NCBI RefSeq assembly: GCF_000717055.1
Contig: NZ_JNXI01000017.1
Coordinates: forward strand, 62,001-126,000
Source: Streptomyces iakyrus
Lineage (GTDB): Bacteria; Actinomycetota; Actinomycetes; Streptomycetales; Streptomycetaceae
Direction: 5' to 3'
DNA: 64,000 nt
Below, piece after piece: positions 32,358-40,487 of this stretch (within the stretch, counting starts at the first letter, position 1; each line of letters opens with the position of its first letter). The notes under the pieces are model-generated. The model was not told the origin of the DNA and ran no database searches. It saw only the letters and a program-made list of their open reading frames with translations. Made by a program: the position numbers and the translations under genes.

Positions 32358-34022
32358 ATGGCGCTGACGGGCCGTCGAAGAGCACCGTCCGAGCATGCTT
32401 TCTCCCCGCACGACGACGTACTGCGCACCGCGGCGCCGCACGTCGCCCGCCGCCGGTTCCTGACGGTGACCGCGGCGGCGGCGACGCTCGCGTTCGCCAC
32501 CAACCGGCCGGCCCGCGGTGCCACCGCCGCTCCCGAACTCGACGCCGCCCGGGTCTCCGACGACCCGTTCACCCTGGGGGTGGCCTCCGGCGACCCGCTG
32601 CCCGACTCGGTACTGATCTGGACCCGGCTGGCCCCCGAGCCGTTCGGCGAGGACGGTGGCCTGGGCCAGCAGCGGGTCGTCGTCTCCTGGGAAGTGGCCC
32701 TGGACGAGTGGTTCGCGATCGTCGAGCAGCAGGGCACCGCCACGGCCCATCCCGAATACGCCCACAGCGTGCACGTCGACGTCAAGGGCCTGAGGCCGGG
32801 CAGCCACTACTACTACCGGTTCCGCGTGGGCAGCTGGATCAGCCCCGTCGGACGGACCCGTACGGCGCCGGCGGCGGGCACGGACGCCGCCGGCATGCGG
32901 CTGGCCGCCGTGGCCTGTCAGGCCTACCAGGACGGCTACTACACCGCCTTCCAGCATGTGGCGCAGGAGGACGTCGACGTGGTGTTCCACCTCGGCGACT
33001 ACCTGTACGAGTACCCGGTGGACTCCGCCGGCGGGGCCCGCCGTTACACCGACCGCAAACTGCCCGACGTGTTCAACCGCGAGACGACCACCCTGGCGGA
33101 CTACCGGCTGCGCTACGCGCTCTACAAGAGCGACCCGGACCTGCTCGCCGCGCACGCCCGGCACCCGTTCCTCGTCACCTGGGACGACCACGAGACGGAG
33201 AACAACTACGCGGGCGCCTTCGACGAGAACGGCACTCCGCAGGAGCAGTTCCTGGTGCGGCGCGCCGCCGCCTACCGGGCCTACTGGGAGAACCAGCCGC
33301 TGCGCGCCGAGCAGCTGCCGCAGGGCCCCGACGCGCGGTTGTACCGCCGGCTGGTCTGGGGGTCACTCGCCCAGTTCGACATCCTCGACACCCGCCAGTA
33401 CCGCTCCGACCAGGCCTACGGCGACCGGCCGCACGCGCCGGGCAGCGAGTCGGACGACCCGGCCCGCACCCTCACCGGCGCCGAGCAGGAGCGCTGGCTG
33501 CTGGACGGCTGGCGGAACTCCGGTGCGCTGTGGCACGTGATGCCCCAGCAGGTGTGCTTCTCACAGCGCAAGTTCGACCTGACCTCGCCGGCCCGGGTCT
33601 CCATGGACGCCTGGGACGGTTACCGCGCCTCCCGTGACCGGGTCATGGCGGGCGCCAAGGCCGCCGGCATCGACAACTGGATGGTCCTGACCGGTGACGT
33701 CCACGTCGGCTACGCCTTCGACATCAAGGACGACTTCGACGACCCGCAGTCCAAGACGGTGGGCACGGAGTTCACCTGCACCTCCATCGCCAGCGGCGGG
33801 AACGGAACCAGGAAGCCGGACAACTGGGACACCTACATGAAGGCCAACCCCCACATGAAGCACTACGACGGCCGGCGCGGCTACGTCCGGGTCGAGCTGG
33901 GCCGCCAGAACGCCCAAGTCGACTTCCGGACCGTCTCGGCCGTCAACGCGCCCGGGGGCACCATCTCGACGACCGCGTCCTTCGTCACGGAGGTGGGATC
34001 GCCCGGCCTGAAGTCCGCGTGA
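32358..34022 (+). CDS. phoD: Secreted alkaline phosphatase/phosphodiesterase, PhoD family
   Basis: A 554-residue exoenzyme. Start taken at MALTGRRRAP (32358), with GAGAGGA upstream; an ATG at 32313 is an alternative. A twin-arginine signal ARRRFLTVTAAAATLAF lies at about 29-45, followed by cleavage near 54. The N-terminal Fn3-like domain (FTLGVASGDPLPDSVLIWTRLAP) is followed by the catalytic domain with FHLGDYLYEY, TWDDHETENNYAG, NSGALWHVMPQQ and LTGDVHVGYAF, which together hold the metal and phosphate ligands of PhoD. It hydrolyses phosphodiesters such as wall teichoic acid or nucleic acid. In Streptomyces phoD is controlled by PhoP; I cannot identify a convincing PHO box here, only an AT-rich promoter region around 32250-32285. 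Confidence 0.92.
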   Translation: MALTGRRRAPSEHAFSPHDDVLRTAAPHVARRRFLTVTAAAATLAFATNRPARGATAAPELDAARVSDDPFTLGVASGDPLPDSVLIWTRLAPEPFGEDGGLGQQRVVVSWEVALDEWFAIVEQQGTATAHPEYAHSVHVDVKGLRPGSHYYYRFRVGSWISPVGRTRTAPAAGTDAAGMRLAAVACQAYQDGYYTAFQHVAQEDVDVVFHLGDYLYEYPVDSAGGARRYTDRKLPDVFNRETTTLADYRLRYALYKSDPDLLAAHARHPFLVTWDDHETENNYAGAFDENGTPQEQFLVRRAAAYRAYWENQPLRAEQLPQGPDARLYRRLVWGSLAQFDILDTRQYRSDQAYGDRPHAPGSESDDPARTLTGAEQERWLLDGWRNSGALWHVMPQQVCFSQRKFDLTSPARVSMDAWDGYRASRDRVMAGAKAAGIDNWMVLTGDVHVGYAFDIKDDFDDPQSKTVGTEFTCTSIASGGNGTRKPDNWDTYMKANPHMKHYDGRRGYVRVELGRQNAQVDFRTVSAVNAPGGTISTTASFVTEVGSPGLKSA

Positions 34023-34169
34023 CACGCCGGGCGTCCGCAGTACTGCACATGGCGTCCTTCCCCGCGCCCAGGCGCGAAACGGGGCGCCCCGGGGCATCAC
34101 TCCGGGCCGCTCCGGCAAGGCCTATGACCTCGACGGCAGTTCCACCGTGATCGAAGGAGACACATCGAG

Positions 34170-35537
34170 ATGGTCCACAGACATGCCGTGACCGGCCGCC
34201 GGGCGGCCCTGACCGCGCTCGGCGCGCTCGTCGCCACCGGGGTCCCGTCCGCCGTGGCGGCCGAGCCGGCACCCCCCGCGGGCCCGTTGTCCTCGGCCTC
34301 CCAGACCCTCGGAGCCGACCGGCCGTCGCCTCTGATGCTGCGCGCCCTGGAGCGTGATCTCGGGCTGACCCGGGCCCAGGCATCCCGGCGGCTGATCAAC
34401 GAGGCGGAGGCGGGCACCCGGGCAGGGCTGCTGCGCAACGCGCTGGGGAACCGCTTCGCGGGGGCCTGGCTGCGCGGCGCGACCTCGCAGGAGCTCGTGG
34501 TGGCGACCACCAAGGCCGCCGACGTGCCCACCATCAAGGCCCAGGGCGCCAAAGCCGCCGTCGTCAGGAAGACGCTGCGCGACCTGATGGCCGCGAAGAA
34601 GAAGCTGGACCGGGCGGCGACCCGCGTCAGCACCCGCGACACACCCCAGTGGTACGTCGACGTCCCGGCGAACCGGGTCGCCATGGAAGCCCGGACCAAG
34701 GCCGCGGCCGCCGCGTTCGTCAAGGCCGCGGGTCTCGACGGCAAGGGCGTGGGCGTCAAGGTGACGGCGGACCGGCCACGCCTGCTGGCGGACATCACCG
34801 GCGGCGACCCCTACTACATCAACGGCTCCGCCCGCTGTTCGGTCGGCTTCTCCGTGACCAAGGGCGAACAGCGGGGCTTCGCCTCGGCGGGCCACTGCGG
34901 CAAGAAGGGCGACCGGACGACCGGCTTCGACCAGACGGAGCAGGGCACCTTCCAGGCCTCGACGTTCCCGGGCAAGGACATGTCGTGGGTCGCCGTCAAC
35001 GACCAGTGGACCCCGACCGCGAACGTGAAGGTCGAGGGCGACCAGAAGGTGCAGATCACCGGCTCGGTCCAGGCGCTCGTCGGGGCCGCCGTCTGCCGTT
35101 CCGGCTCCACCACCGGGTGGCACTGCGGCAAGATCGAGCAGCACGACACCAGCGTCAGCTACGCCGAGGGCAGGGTGGACGGGCTGACCCGGACGACGGT
35201 GTGCGCCGAGCCGGGCGACTCCGGCGGGCCCTTCGTCGCGGGCGTCCAGGCGCAGGGTGTGACCTCCGGCGGTACGGGCGACTGCAAGAGCGGCGGCACG
35301 ACCTTCTACCAGCCGGTCAACCCGCTGCTCAGCGACTTCGGCCTCACCCTGAAGACCGCCGCCGTCCAGTCTTCGGCGCCGCAGGGCAACGGCGCGCAGG
35401 CGTGGGCGGAGGGCCGTGTCTACCAGGCCGGTGCCACCGTGATCCACGCCGGTGTGCGGTACCGGTGCCTGCAGACCCACCAGGCCCAGGGCGCGTGGGC
35501 GCCCAACCGCACTCCGGCCCTGTGGCAGCGGGTGTGA
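34170..35537 (+). CDS. Streptogrisin C-like secreted serine protease with chitin-binding domain
   Basis: A 455-residue preproenzyme. Signal peptide (ALTALGALVATGVPSAVA) to about residue 31; alpha-lytic-type prodomain (about 50-205); mature S1 protease from about 207 (ADITGGDPYYINGSARCSVGF), which closely matches streptogrisin C. Triad: His242 in SAGHCGK, an Asp in KDMSWVAV, Ser351 in PGDSGGPF. Three disulphide pairs are placed as in streptogrisins. After a short linker a C-terminal CBM5/12 chitin-binding domain (about 405-455, AWAEGRVYQAGATVIHAGVRYRC...WAPNRTPALW) targets the enzyme to chitin. It is secreted and self-activating. It probably helps degrade fungal or arthropod cell walls with the chitosanase. 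Confidence 0.95.
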   Translation: MVHRHAVTGRRAALTALGALVATGVPSAVAAEPAPPAGPLSSASQTLGADRPSPLMLRALERDLGLTRAQASRRLINEAEAGTRAGLLRNALGNRFAGAWLRGATSQELVVATTKAADVPTIKAQGAKAAVVRKTLRDLMAAKKKLDRAATRVSTRDTPQWYVDVPANRVAMEARTKAAAAAFVKAAGLDGKGVGVKVTADRPRLLADITGGDPYYINGSARCSVGFSVTKGEQRGFASAGHCGKKGDRTTGFDQTEQGTFQASTFPGKDMSWVAVNDQWTPTANVKVEGDQKVQITGSVQALVGAAVCRSGSTTGWHCGKIEQHDTSVSYAEGRVDGLTRTTVCAEPGDSGGPFVAGVQAQGVTSGGTGDCKSGGTTFYQPVNPLLSDFGLTLKTAAVQSSAPQGNGAQAWAEGRVYQAGATVIHAGVRYRCLQTHQAQGAWAPNRTPALWQRV

Positions 35538-35552
35538 CGAGGTGTCAGGGAA

Positions 35553-35588
35553 GCCCGGCGCGAACGGCATGTGCCGTCGGCGCCGGGC
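35553..35588. terminator. Hairpin terminator between convergent genes
   Basis: Two stacked stems: 9 bp (35553-35561 with 35580-35588) and 6 bp (35564-35569 with 35572-35577) separated by a 2x2 internal mismatch. It lies between the protease stop at 35537 and the serine-hydrolase stop at 35597. Confidence 0.7.
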
Positions 35589-35596
35589 GGGGCCCG

Positions 35597-36865
35597 CTAC
35601 TCCTCGGCCAGCAGCGCGTACGCGGTGGCCAGGAACGGGTCGTGGGCGCGGAAGCGGCGGGTGCACACCGCGGCCAGGGCGGTGCCGGTGTCGGCGCGAA
35701 AACCGAGGAACGCCTGCTGGCCGAGGGTCGCGCCACTGTGGAAGTACATCGGTCCGCCGTCCGTCGGGTGACGGAACCAGGCGATGGTGTGGACGTGCCG
35801 GTGCCCGATGCCCCTGCGGAGCACGGGGCGGCGCACCGCCCGCAGGGCGGGGGCGAGGTGCGGTGACACGCCGGTCGGGTCCAGATGGGCCTCGAGGAAG
35901 GTGAGCAGGTCGTGCGGCGTGGCCCGTACGGCTCCGGCCGCCTGGAAGCCTCCGGCGTCGAAGGCGGGCACCCGTGACACGCCGTCCCTTCCGTGCCCGA
36001 GGGCGTCGGACCCGGAGTCGTCCGCCCGCAGGGTGGTGCCGTCCAGGCCGAGGGGGCTCAGGATCTGGTCGGTGAGGAGGGCCTCCCAGGGCGTGCCGGT
36101 CGCGGCGGCGAGTGCGTGTCCGAGTACGGCGACGCCGTAGTTGGAGTAGCGCCACCGGGTACCGGGGCGGTGGCGCGGCCGGTGGCGCAGGAAGGCGTCG
36201 ATGACCCGGGCCTCCGGGAAACGGCCGTAGGGGTTGGTGGTCCAGGCGGGCAGCCCCCGGAGGAAGAACCCGGCCGGCAGTGCGGGCAGGCCGGAGGTGT
36301 GGGTGATCAGGTGGGCGAGCGTGACCGGGTCCGCACCTGTCGGCCGCCCCCCGTCCAGGAAGGCGGCGGCAGGTTCACCGCCGGACAGCCGGCCACTGCG
36401 GATCAGCCGGGCCAGCAGCAGACCGGTGAACGTCTTCGTCGCCGAGCCGATCTCGTAGCGCAGGTTTTCGCGGGTGACCGACGGGGGCAGGGCGGTGCCG
36501 CCGCTCACGACACTGCGGCGGCCGTGCCGGGAGAGGGCGAACACCACGTCCGGGGCGTCGGAGGTGGTGACGGCGTCGGAGAGCCGCTCGACGAGCGGGC
36601 CGTCGTCCGGGGGGACCTGCAGGGACGGGCCGCGCGGGGCAGGCCCGGCGGCGTGGAGCGTGGCGCGCATACGCCGGGGATCTTCTGACGCCGTGTCGTG
36701 CGGGGCGAGGGAGCGGCCCGCCGGTGTGGCGCGCGAGGCCGCCGGGCCCTCGTTCGGCGCGTGGCTCGCGGGCGAGGATGCGTCCGCCGGCGTGACACGC
36801 AGGGCCGGAGTCTCGGCGTCGTCGAGCGGTTCACCCGGCCAGGGCGTGTGCCGACGGGGCGTCAT
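35597..36865 (-). CDS. Class C beta-lactamase-like serine hydrolase
   Basis: A 422-residue protein. The beta-lactamase/penicillin-binding-protein C fold occupies about 85-420. Nucleophile motif SATK has Ser141 and Lys144 (EIGSATKTFTGLLLA); the second motif is Tyr240-Ser-Asn242 (WRYSNYGVAVLGHAL); the third-site HSGATLGQ lies near the C-terminus (HxG in place of KTG). The first 80 residues are disordered and there is no signal peptide, so the enzyme is probably cytoplasmic. That is unusual for a wall enzyme but normal for esterases or peptidases of this fold acting on metabolites or modified peptides. It is the last gene of the five-gene peptide operon and overlaps its neighbour as ATGA. Confidence 0.85.
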   Translation of the reverse strand: MTPRRHTPWPGEPLDDAETPALRVTPADASSPASHAPNEGPAASRATPAGRSLAPHDTASEDPRRMRATLHAAGPAPRGPSLQVPPDDGPLVERLSDAVTTSDAPDVVFALSRHGRRSVVSGGTALPPSVTRENLRYEIGSATKTFTGLLLARLIRSGRLSGGEPAAAFLDGGRPTGADPVTLAHLITHTSGLPALPAGFFLRGLPAWTTNPYGRFPEARVIDAFLRHRPRHRPGTRWRYSNYGVAVLGHALAAATGTPWEALLTDQILSPLGLDGTTLRADDSGSDALGHGRDGVSRVPAFDAGGFQAAGAVRATPHDLLTFLEAHLDPTGVSPHLAPALRAVRRPVLRRGIGHRHVHTIAWFRHPTDGGPMYFHSGATLGQQAFLGFRADTGTALAAVCTRRFRAHDPFLATAYALLAEE

Positions 36866-37779
36866 GAGGCGTGTGCCAGCAGGGCCAAGGACCGGGACGT
36901 GGCCAGTACGGAGGCGTAGGCGGCGACCAGCGTGGGGTGGTAGACGATGTCGAACACCTCGTCGGGAGCCCCCTCGGGCATCGTCCGCAGGGCGGGCATG
37001 GCGCCTTCGGGCTGCTGTGCTGCGGCGAAGCCCTCCCAGGCCCGCTCGTCCAGGGTCGGGCGCGGCAGGCAGGCGTCGACCACGAGCAGTTCGCCGAGCA
37101 GGTCCCAGCGTTCCAGGTCCAGCCAGTCGTCGATCCAGACCGGCAGCCAGGTCGCGAGGTAGTCGGCGGTGGCGGGTGGCAGACCGTCCGGCTTCTCCCC
37201 CCAGTCCGTCAGGTGGAAGACGTTGTGCGTGACGTCGTAGGCGATGTGCCCTTCCACCGTCCAGGGTTCGGGGGTGCGGGCCAGCCAGGTCGTGTCCCTC
37301 AGTTCGGACTCCGGCGGCCGGGGCGGGAGGCCGAACCGGCGCTGGAACGCGGACAGGCCGAGCCGCCGGGTGGGGGTCGCCTCGAACGCCGCCCAGCTGT
37401 CCAGCCGGTGGTTCAGGGCGGCTGCCCGCTCCACCTCCGGCTGGCTGTAGCCGAGTTCCTTGAAGGGCAGGTACACCTCGAAGGGGATGGGGGAGATGGG
37501 CTCCGTGAGCTGCCCCCGCACCAGCATGCGGCCGCCGTCCAGCGTCTCGCGCCAGGCGTGGTCGAGGAGTTGCCGGGCCAGCCGGGCCTGACGCGACCCG
37601 GCGACGCCCTCGCGGAACAGCACCTTGCAGATCATGGCCAGTTCGCCGATGGGTTTGAAGCGCTCCAGGAAGCCGATCTCGGGGTCCACATCGGGTTCCA
37701 GCTCGAATCCGTCACGGTGGGCCCACAGCCATTCCAGGGCGCCGACTCCGACGTTGTGGATCAGGCGGGTGTCGGTCAT
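36862..37779 (-). CDS. DUF6895-like HxxxH protein, copy A
   Basis: A 305-residue all-helical soluble protein; ATG at 37779 overlapping the previous stop (ATGA). The family assignment (DUF6895) is from memory and unverified. Shared blocks with the next paralogue: GALEWLWAHRDGFEL near the start, a central PTRRLGLSAFQRR, then DVTHNVFHLTDWG containing His185-x3-His189, then DYLATWLPVWIDDWLDLERWDLLGELLVVDACLP and, near the C-terminus, DIVYHPTLVAAYASVLA. The conserved HxxxH, DW and YHPT motifs could form a metal site. No signal peptide or membrane segment. Function unknown; probably an enzyme or a scaffold in the peptide operon. Confidence 0.75.
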   Translation of the reverse strand: MTDTRLIHNVGVGALEWLWAHRDGFELEPDVDPEIGFLERFKPIGELAMICKVLFREGVAGSRQARLARQLLDHAWRETLDGGRMLVRGQLTEPISPIPFEVYLPFKELGYSQPEVERAAALNHRLDSWAAFEATPTRRLGLSAFQRRFGLPPRPPESELRDTTWLARTPEPWTVEGHIAYDVTHNVFHLTDWGEKPDGLPPATADYLATWLPVWIDDWLDLERWDLLGELLVVDACLPRPTLDERAWEGFAAAQQPEGAMPALRTMPEGAPDEVFDIVYHPTLVAAYASVLATSRSLALLAHAS

Positions 37780-38747
37780 CCCAGCACTCCTTGTCCGCCG
37801 GGCAGGTGGGGCGCGGCTGCCCGGGCTCCGTCGTCGAGCCGCCCGGTGGTCAGCGTCGCGGCGAAGGCGGCCATGAGGGTGGGGTGGTAGTGGGAGGGGA
37901 AGTCCGGACCGCTGCCGTGGTCCGCTCCGCTCCCCTGTTCCGGGACCGCGCCGGAGGGGTGCTGTGCCGCCGCGATCCGCGCCCAGGCGTCACGCAGGAC
38001 GGCGGGTTCGGGCAGCAGGGGCAGGCTCGCCGCCACGGCCAGCAGCTCGCAACCGAGGTCCCACATCCCGGCATCCAGACAGGTGTCGAGCCAGGGCGGC
38101 AGCCAGTCGGCCAGGTAGCCGGCGAGGTCGGGCGGCACCCCCGCGGGGCCGGCGCGCCCCCAGTCGGTGAGATGGAAGACCACGTGGGTGAGGGAGTAGC
38201 CGGAGGACTGCTCGAAGGTCCAGGGCTCGGGCAGCCCGCCCAGCCAGGTGCGCCGCAGCGCCTGCGGCATCGCGTCGGACTGCCGGATGCCGCTGCGGGT
38301 CTCGGCGTTCACGACGCCGAGCCGCCGGGTGGGCTCCTGCTCGGTGAGTTGCCAGCTGCGGGTGCGGGCCACCGTGGCGGTGGCCGCCTCGTAGCCGGGG
38401 TGCCGCAGGCCCGCCGCGGCCATGGCGGCGTACACCTCCAGCGGGTATGTGGCGAAGGGTTCCAGCCGTTGCAGGCGCAGGAACAGCTCTCCCCGGCCGG
38501 TCTCCTGCCACGCGAAGTCCATCAGGGCCGACGCGCAGGCGTGGAGCGGATCCGGGGGCGCGGTGTGGCGGCAGACGGTCGCGCACACCTGCGCCAGTTC
38601 CCCGAGCGGCTTCCAGCTGCGGTTCACCTGTCCGTCAGCGGCCAGCGCGTCCTCGCCCAGCGCGAACTGCGCGCGATGTGCCGACACCCACGCCAGCGCG
38701 TCCTCGGCGACCTGCCGCGTCCCCCACGTCCCCGGGATGTCGCTCAC
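37776..38747 (-). CDS. DUF6895-like HxxxH protein, copy B
   Basis: A 323-residue protein with a GTG start at 38747 that overlaps the upstream stop as GTGA. It is a diverged paralogue of the 36862-37779 product. Matching motifs: ALAWVSAHRAQFALG, EPTRRLGVVNAETR, SLTHVVFHLTDWG with His188-x3-His192, GYLADWLPPWLDTCLDAGMWDLGCELLAVAASLPLLPEP, and FPSHYHPTLMAAFAATL near the C-terminus. Two paralogues kept side by side and translationally coupled suggest a heterodimer or two successive steps. The C-terminal tail is disordered and Gly/Ala-rich. Function unknown. Confidence 0.75.
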   Translation of the reverse strand: MSDIPGTWGTRQVAEDALAWVSAHRAQFALGEDALAADGQVNRSWKPLGELAQVCATVCRHTAPPDPLHACASALMDFAWQETGRGELFLRLQRLEPFATYPLEVYAAMAAAGLRHPGYEAATATVARTRSWQLTEQEPTRRLGVVNAETRSGIRQSDAMPQALRRTWLGGLPEPWTFEQSSGYSLTHVVFHLTDWGRAGPAGVPPDLAGYLADWLPPWLDTCLDAGMWDLGCELLAVAASLPLLPEPAVLRDAWARIAAAQHPSGAVPEQGSGADHGSGPDFPSHYHPTLMAAFAATLTTGRLDDGARAAAPHLPGGQGVLG

Positions 38748-39442
38748 ACGAACACTCCCGTCCGCGTCAGACGCGCCGCGCTCACCTGGAGAGCCACGAG
38801 CGGGTCCTGTCCACCCATCAGCTCCACGAAGTCCAGGCCGTTGTCGAGTCCCAGCGTCTGCGGTACGCCCTCCAGCAGGGTCAGCCAGCGTCCGGCGCCG
38901 GCCGCCTGTCGCCAGTCCCTGCGGCGTACCGCGCGCACGAAGCCCCGGGCGACGTCGACCGGACGGTGCTGTGCCGCGCGTGCCACCGCGCAGTCCTCTC
39001 CCGGTACCGCCAGGGCGGCCAGTACCGCGAGCTGGTGTGTCAGGAGTTGCCAGGGCGCGCCCTCGAGCCAGGCGGCGTCGGGTTCCGGGTGCGGGCCGTC
39101 GGCGTGGCCCGGGTCGAGTCGCCACAGCGTGTGCCGCATGGCCCAGTGGCTCCACAGAACGGTGGGGGCGGCGTCGGCGCCGGGCGGGTAGGCCTCCACG
39201 GCCGCACGGAACACCGCGAGTTCGTCGGGCAGCGGCGGGGTGGACAGCAGGGTGCTCGGCAGCATCGCGTCGGCTCCCAGCACACGTACGGCCGCGAGGG
39301 CGAGGCCCTCCGCTTCCCCGTCGGCCGCCCGCTCCGGGGCGGCCGCACGAGCGTGGTCTCCGCTCCGAAGAGCGGAGACCACAGAGGAAGCGAGGTCCTG
39401 CACCGCGCCCTGCAAGAGGGACGAAGTGCCAGACTGCTCCAT
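38744..39442 (-). CDS. Unknown helical protein of the peptide operon
   Basis: A 232-residue protein; ATG at 39442 with GGGAG seven bases upstream, 21 bases after the peptide stop. It is predicted soluble and largely helical. Notable blocks: LRSGDHARAAAPERAADGEAEGLALAAVRVLGADAMLPSTLL, TVLWSHWAMRHTLWRLDPGHADGPHPEPDAAW (His/Trp-rich) and a C-terminal LDFVELMGGQDPLVALQVSAARLTRTGVFV. I do not recognise a family and see no clear homology to the two DUF6895-like proteins. Its stop overlaps the next GTG, so the genes are translationally coupled. It may be a partner or carrier for the small peptide. Confidence 0.65.
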   Translation of the reverse strand: MEQSGTSSLLQGAVQDLASSVVSALRSGDHARAAAPERAADGEAEGLALAAVRVLGADAMLPSTLLSTPPLPDELAVFRAAVEAYPPGADAAPTVLWSHWAMRHTLWRLDPGHADGPHPEPDAAWLEGAPWQLLTHQLAVLAALAVPGEDCAVARAAQHRPVDVARGFVRAVRRRDWRQAAGAGRWLTLLEGVPQTLGLDNGLDFVELMGGQDPLVALQVSAARLTRTGVFV

Positions 39443-39463
39443 TTGTTTACTCCCGTCGGTCCA

Positions 39464-39652
39464 CTAGCCCTTCTTGGGGCGCGGGGTGGGCGGCGACAGG
39501 AGCAGCCCGTAGCCGCCCTTGAACAGCGCGAGTGCGGCGCACTCGCGGCTGTCGCGGTAGATGCCGTCGGCTTCTGCCGGGTCGAGTGCGGCCTCGATGT
39601 CGGCACTCTGGATGCCCGTCAGGTCCTTGGTGACCTTCTCGGTGGCAGTCAT
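39464..39652 (-). CDS. 62-residue peptide, possible modified-peptide precursor
   Basis: ATG at 39652 with AAGGAGA upstream (spacing about 7). The sequence divides into an acidic, helical N-terminal part (TEKVTKDLTGIQSADIEAALDPAEADGIYRD, split here by description) with DLTG, IEAALDP and IY motifs, and a hydrophobic C-terminal part with the segment SRECAALALFKGGYGLLL and a Pro/Lys tail PPTPRPKKG. The charge switch from acidic leader to hydrophobic core is like a RiPP precursor, and it heads the operon. There is one Cys (residue 38) and no clear GG or other leader-cleavage site. No known RiPP maturase is encoded in the window. It could equally be a small regulatory protein. Confidence 0.6.
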   Translation of the reverse strand: MTATEKVTKDLTGIQSADIEAALDPAEADGIYRDSRECAALALFKGGYGLLLSPPTPRPKKG

Positions 39653-39858
39653 TGCACCATCTCCTTGACTGAAGTGGATGCTTTCTCCTCTAGTGCACCT
39701 GATGGGGACAAATCATGCCAACTTACCCAAGAGTTTATTTGCGTCACTTCTTCAACATCTCACCCATAAGCGACCTAGTGGCACGGGCGGTGTGAGTGCT
39801 TCGGCTCCGGCTGGGGAACCCGGCGGACGCTGTACCCACCGACCCCCTGGAGAGGGCC
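39653..39858. promoter_or_regulatory. AT-rich divergent promoter region
   Basis: 206 bases between the divergent peptide operon and the DoxX-like gene, clearly AT-richer than its surroundings (for example at 39720-39770). It must hold the promoters of both units. I cannot assign -35/-10 elements with confidence. Confidence 0.5.
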
Positions 39859-40392
39859 ATGAGTCTGTTGCGAGTGCTCGGCCGCCCCATGCTGGCCTCG
39901 ATGTTCCTCACGGGCGGCTTGAGTTCCGTCCGCGACCCGGAGCAGGTCGCCGACGCCGCCGAGCCTGTCGTCCAACCGGTCACCGAGCGCGTCCCGGCCC
40001 TGCCGGACCGCACCGAGCAGGTCGTACGCCTCAGCGGCGCCGTGCAGGTCGCCGCGGGACTGATGCTGGCCACGGGGCGCATGCCGCGTCCGGCCGCGCT
40101 GGCCATCGCGGCCACACTGGTGCCCACCACGCTGGCCGGGCACCGTTTCTGGGAGTCGGAGGACCCCGAGGAGCGGGCACAGCAGCGCATCCACTTCTTC
40201 AAGAACCTGTCCATGCTCGGCGGGCTGCTGATCGCCGCCGACGACACCGGCGCCCGCCCCTCGGTGGTGTGGCGCGGCACGCACGCCGCCCGTGGTCTGC
40301 GGCGCGACGCGGGTCTGGTGCGCCGCTCCGTGCGTGCCACCGCACGGCCGGCCGCCGCGGCCGGGCGCGTCCGGGCCAAGCTCCCCGCGTGA
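39859..40392 (+). CDS. DoxX-like membrane protein
   Basis: A 177-residue membrane protein; ATG at 39859 after GGAGAGG. Four hydrophobic segments are spread over about 8-125 (PMLASMFLTGGLSSV; VVRLSGAVQVAAGLMLATG; AALAIAATLVPTTLAGHRFWE; FFKNLSMLGGLLIAADD). HRFWE...FFKNLSMLGGL is the DoxX family signature. The C-terminal 40 residues are Arg/Ala-rich and cytoplasmic. DoxX proteins are redox-linked membrane proteins of unclear substrate. A hairpin terminator follows. It is divergent from the peptide operon. Confidence 0.85.
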   Translation: MSLLRVLGRPMLASMFLTGGLSSVRDPEQVADAAEPVVQPVTERVPALPDRTEQVVRLSGAVQVAAGLMLATGRMPRPAALAIAATLVPTTLAGHRFWESEDPEERAQQRIHFFKNLSMLGGLLIAADDTGARPSVVWRGTHAARGLRRDAGLVRRSVRATARPAAAAGRVRAKLPA

Positions 40393-40406
40393 ACCGCCTG
40401 AACCGC

Positions 40407-40437
40407 CGGTCCCGCCGGTACGGCACCGGCGGGACCG
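40407..40437 (+). terminator. Hairpin terminator after the DoxX-like gene
   Basis: Perfect 13-bp stem (40407-40419 with 40425-40437) and a 5-base loop, 15 bases after the stop codon. Confidence 0.8.
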
Positions 40438-40487
40438 CGCGTTAACCCCATGGGGCCGGGGGGACCCGAGCGCTGGAGGTGAAGGAC

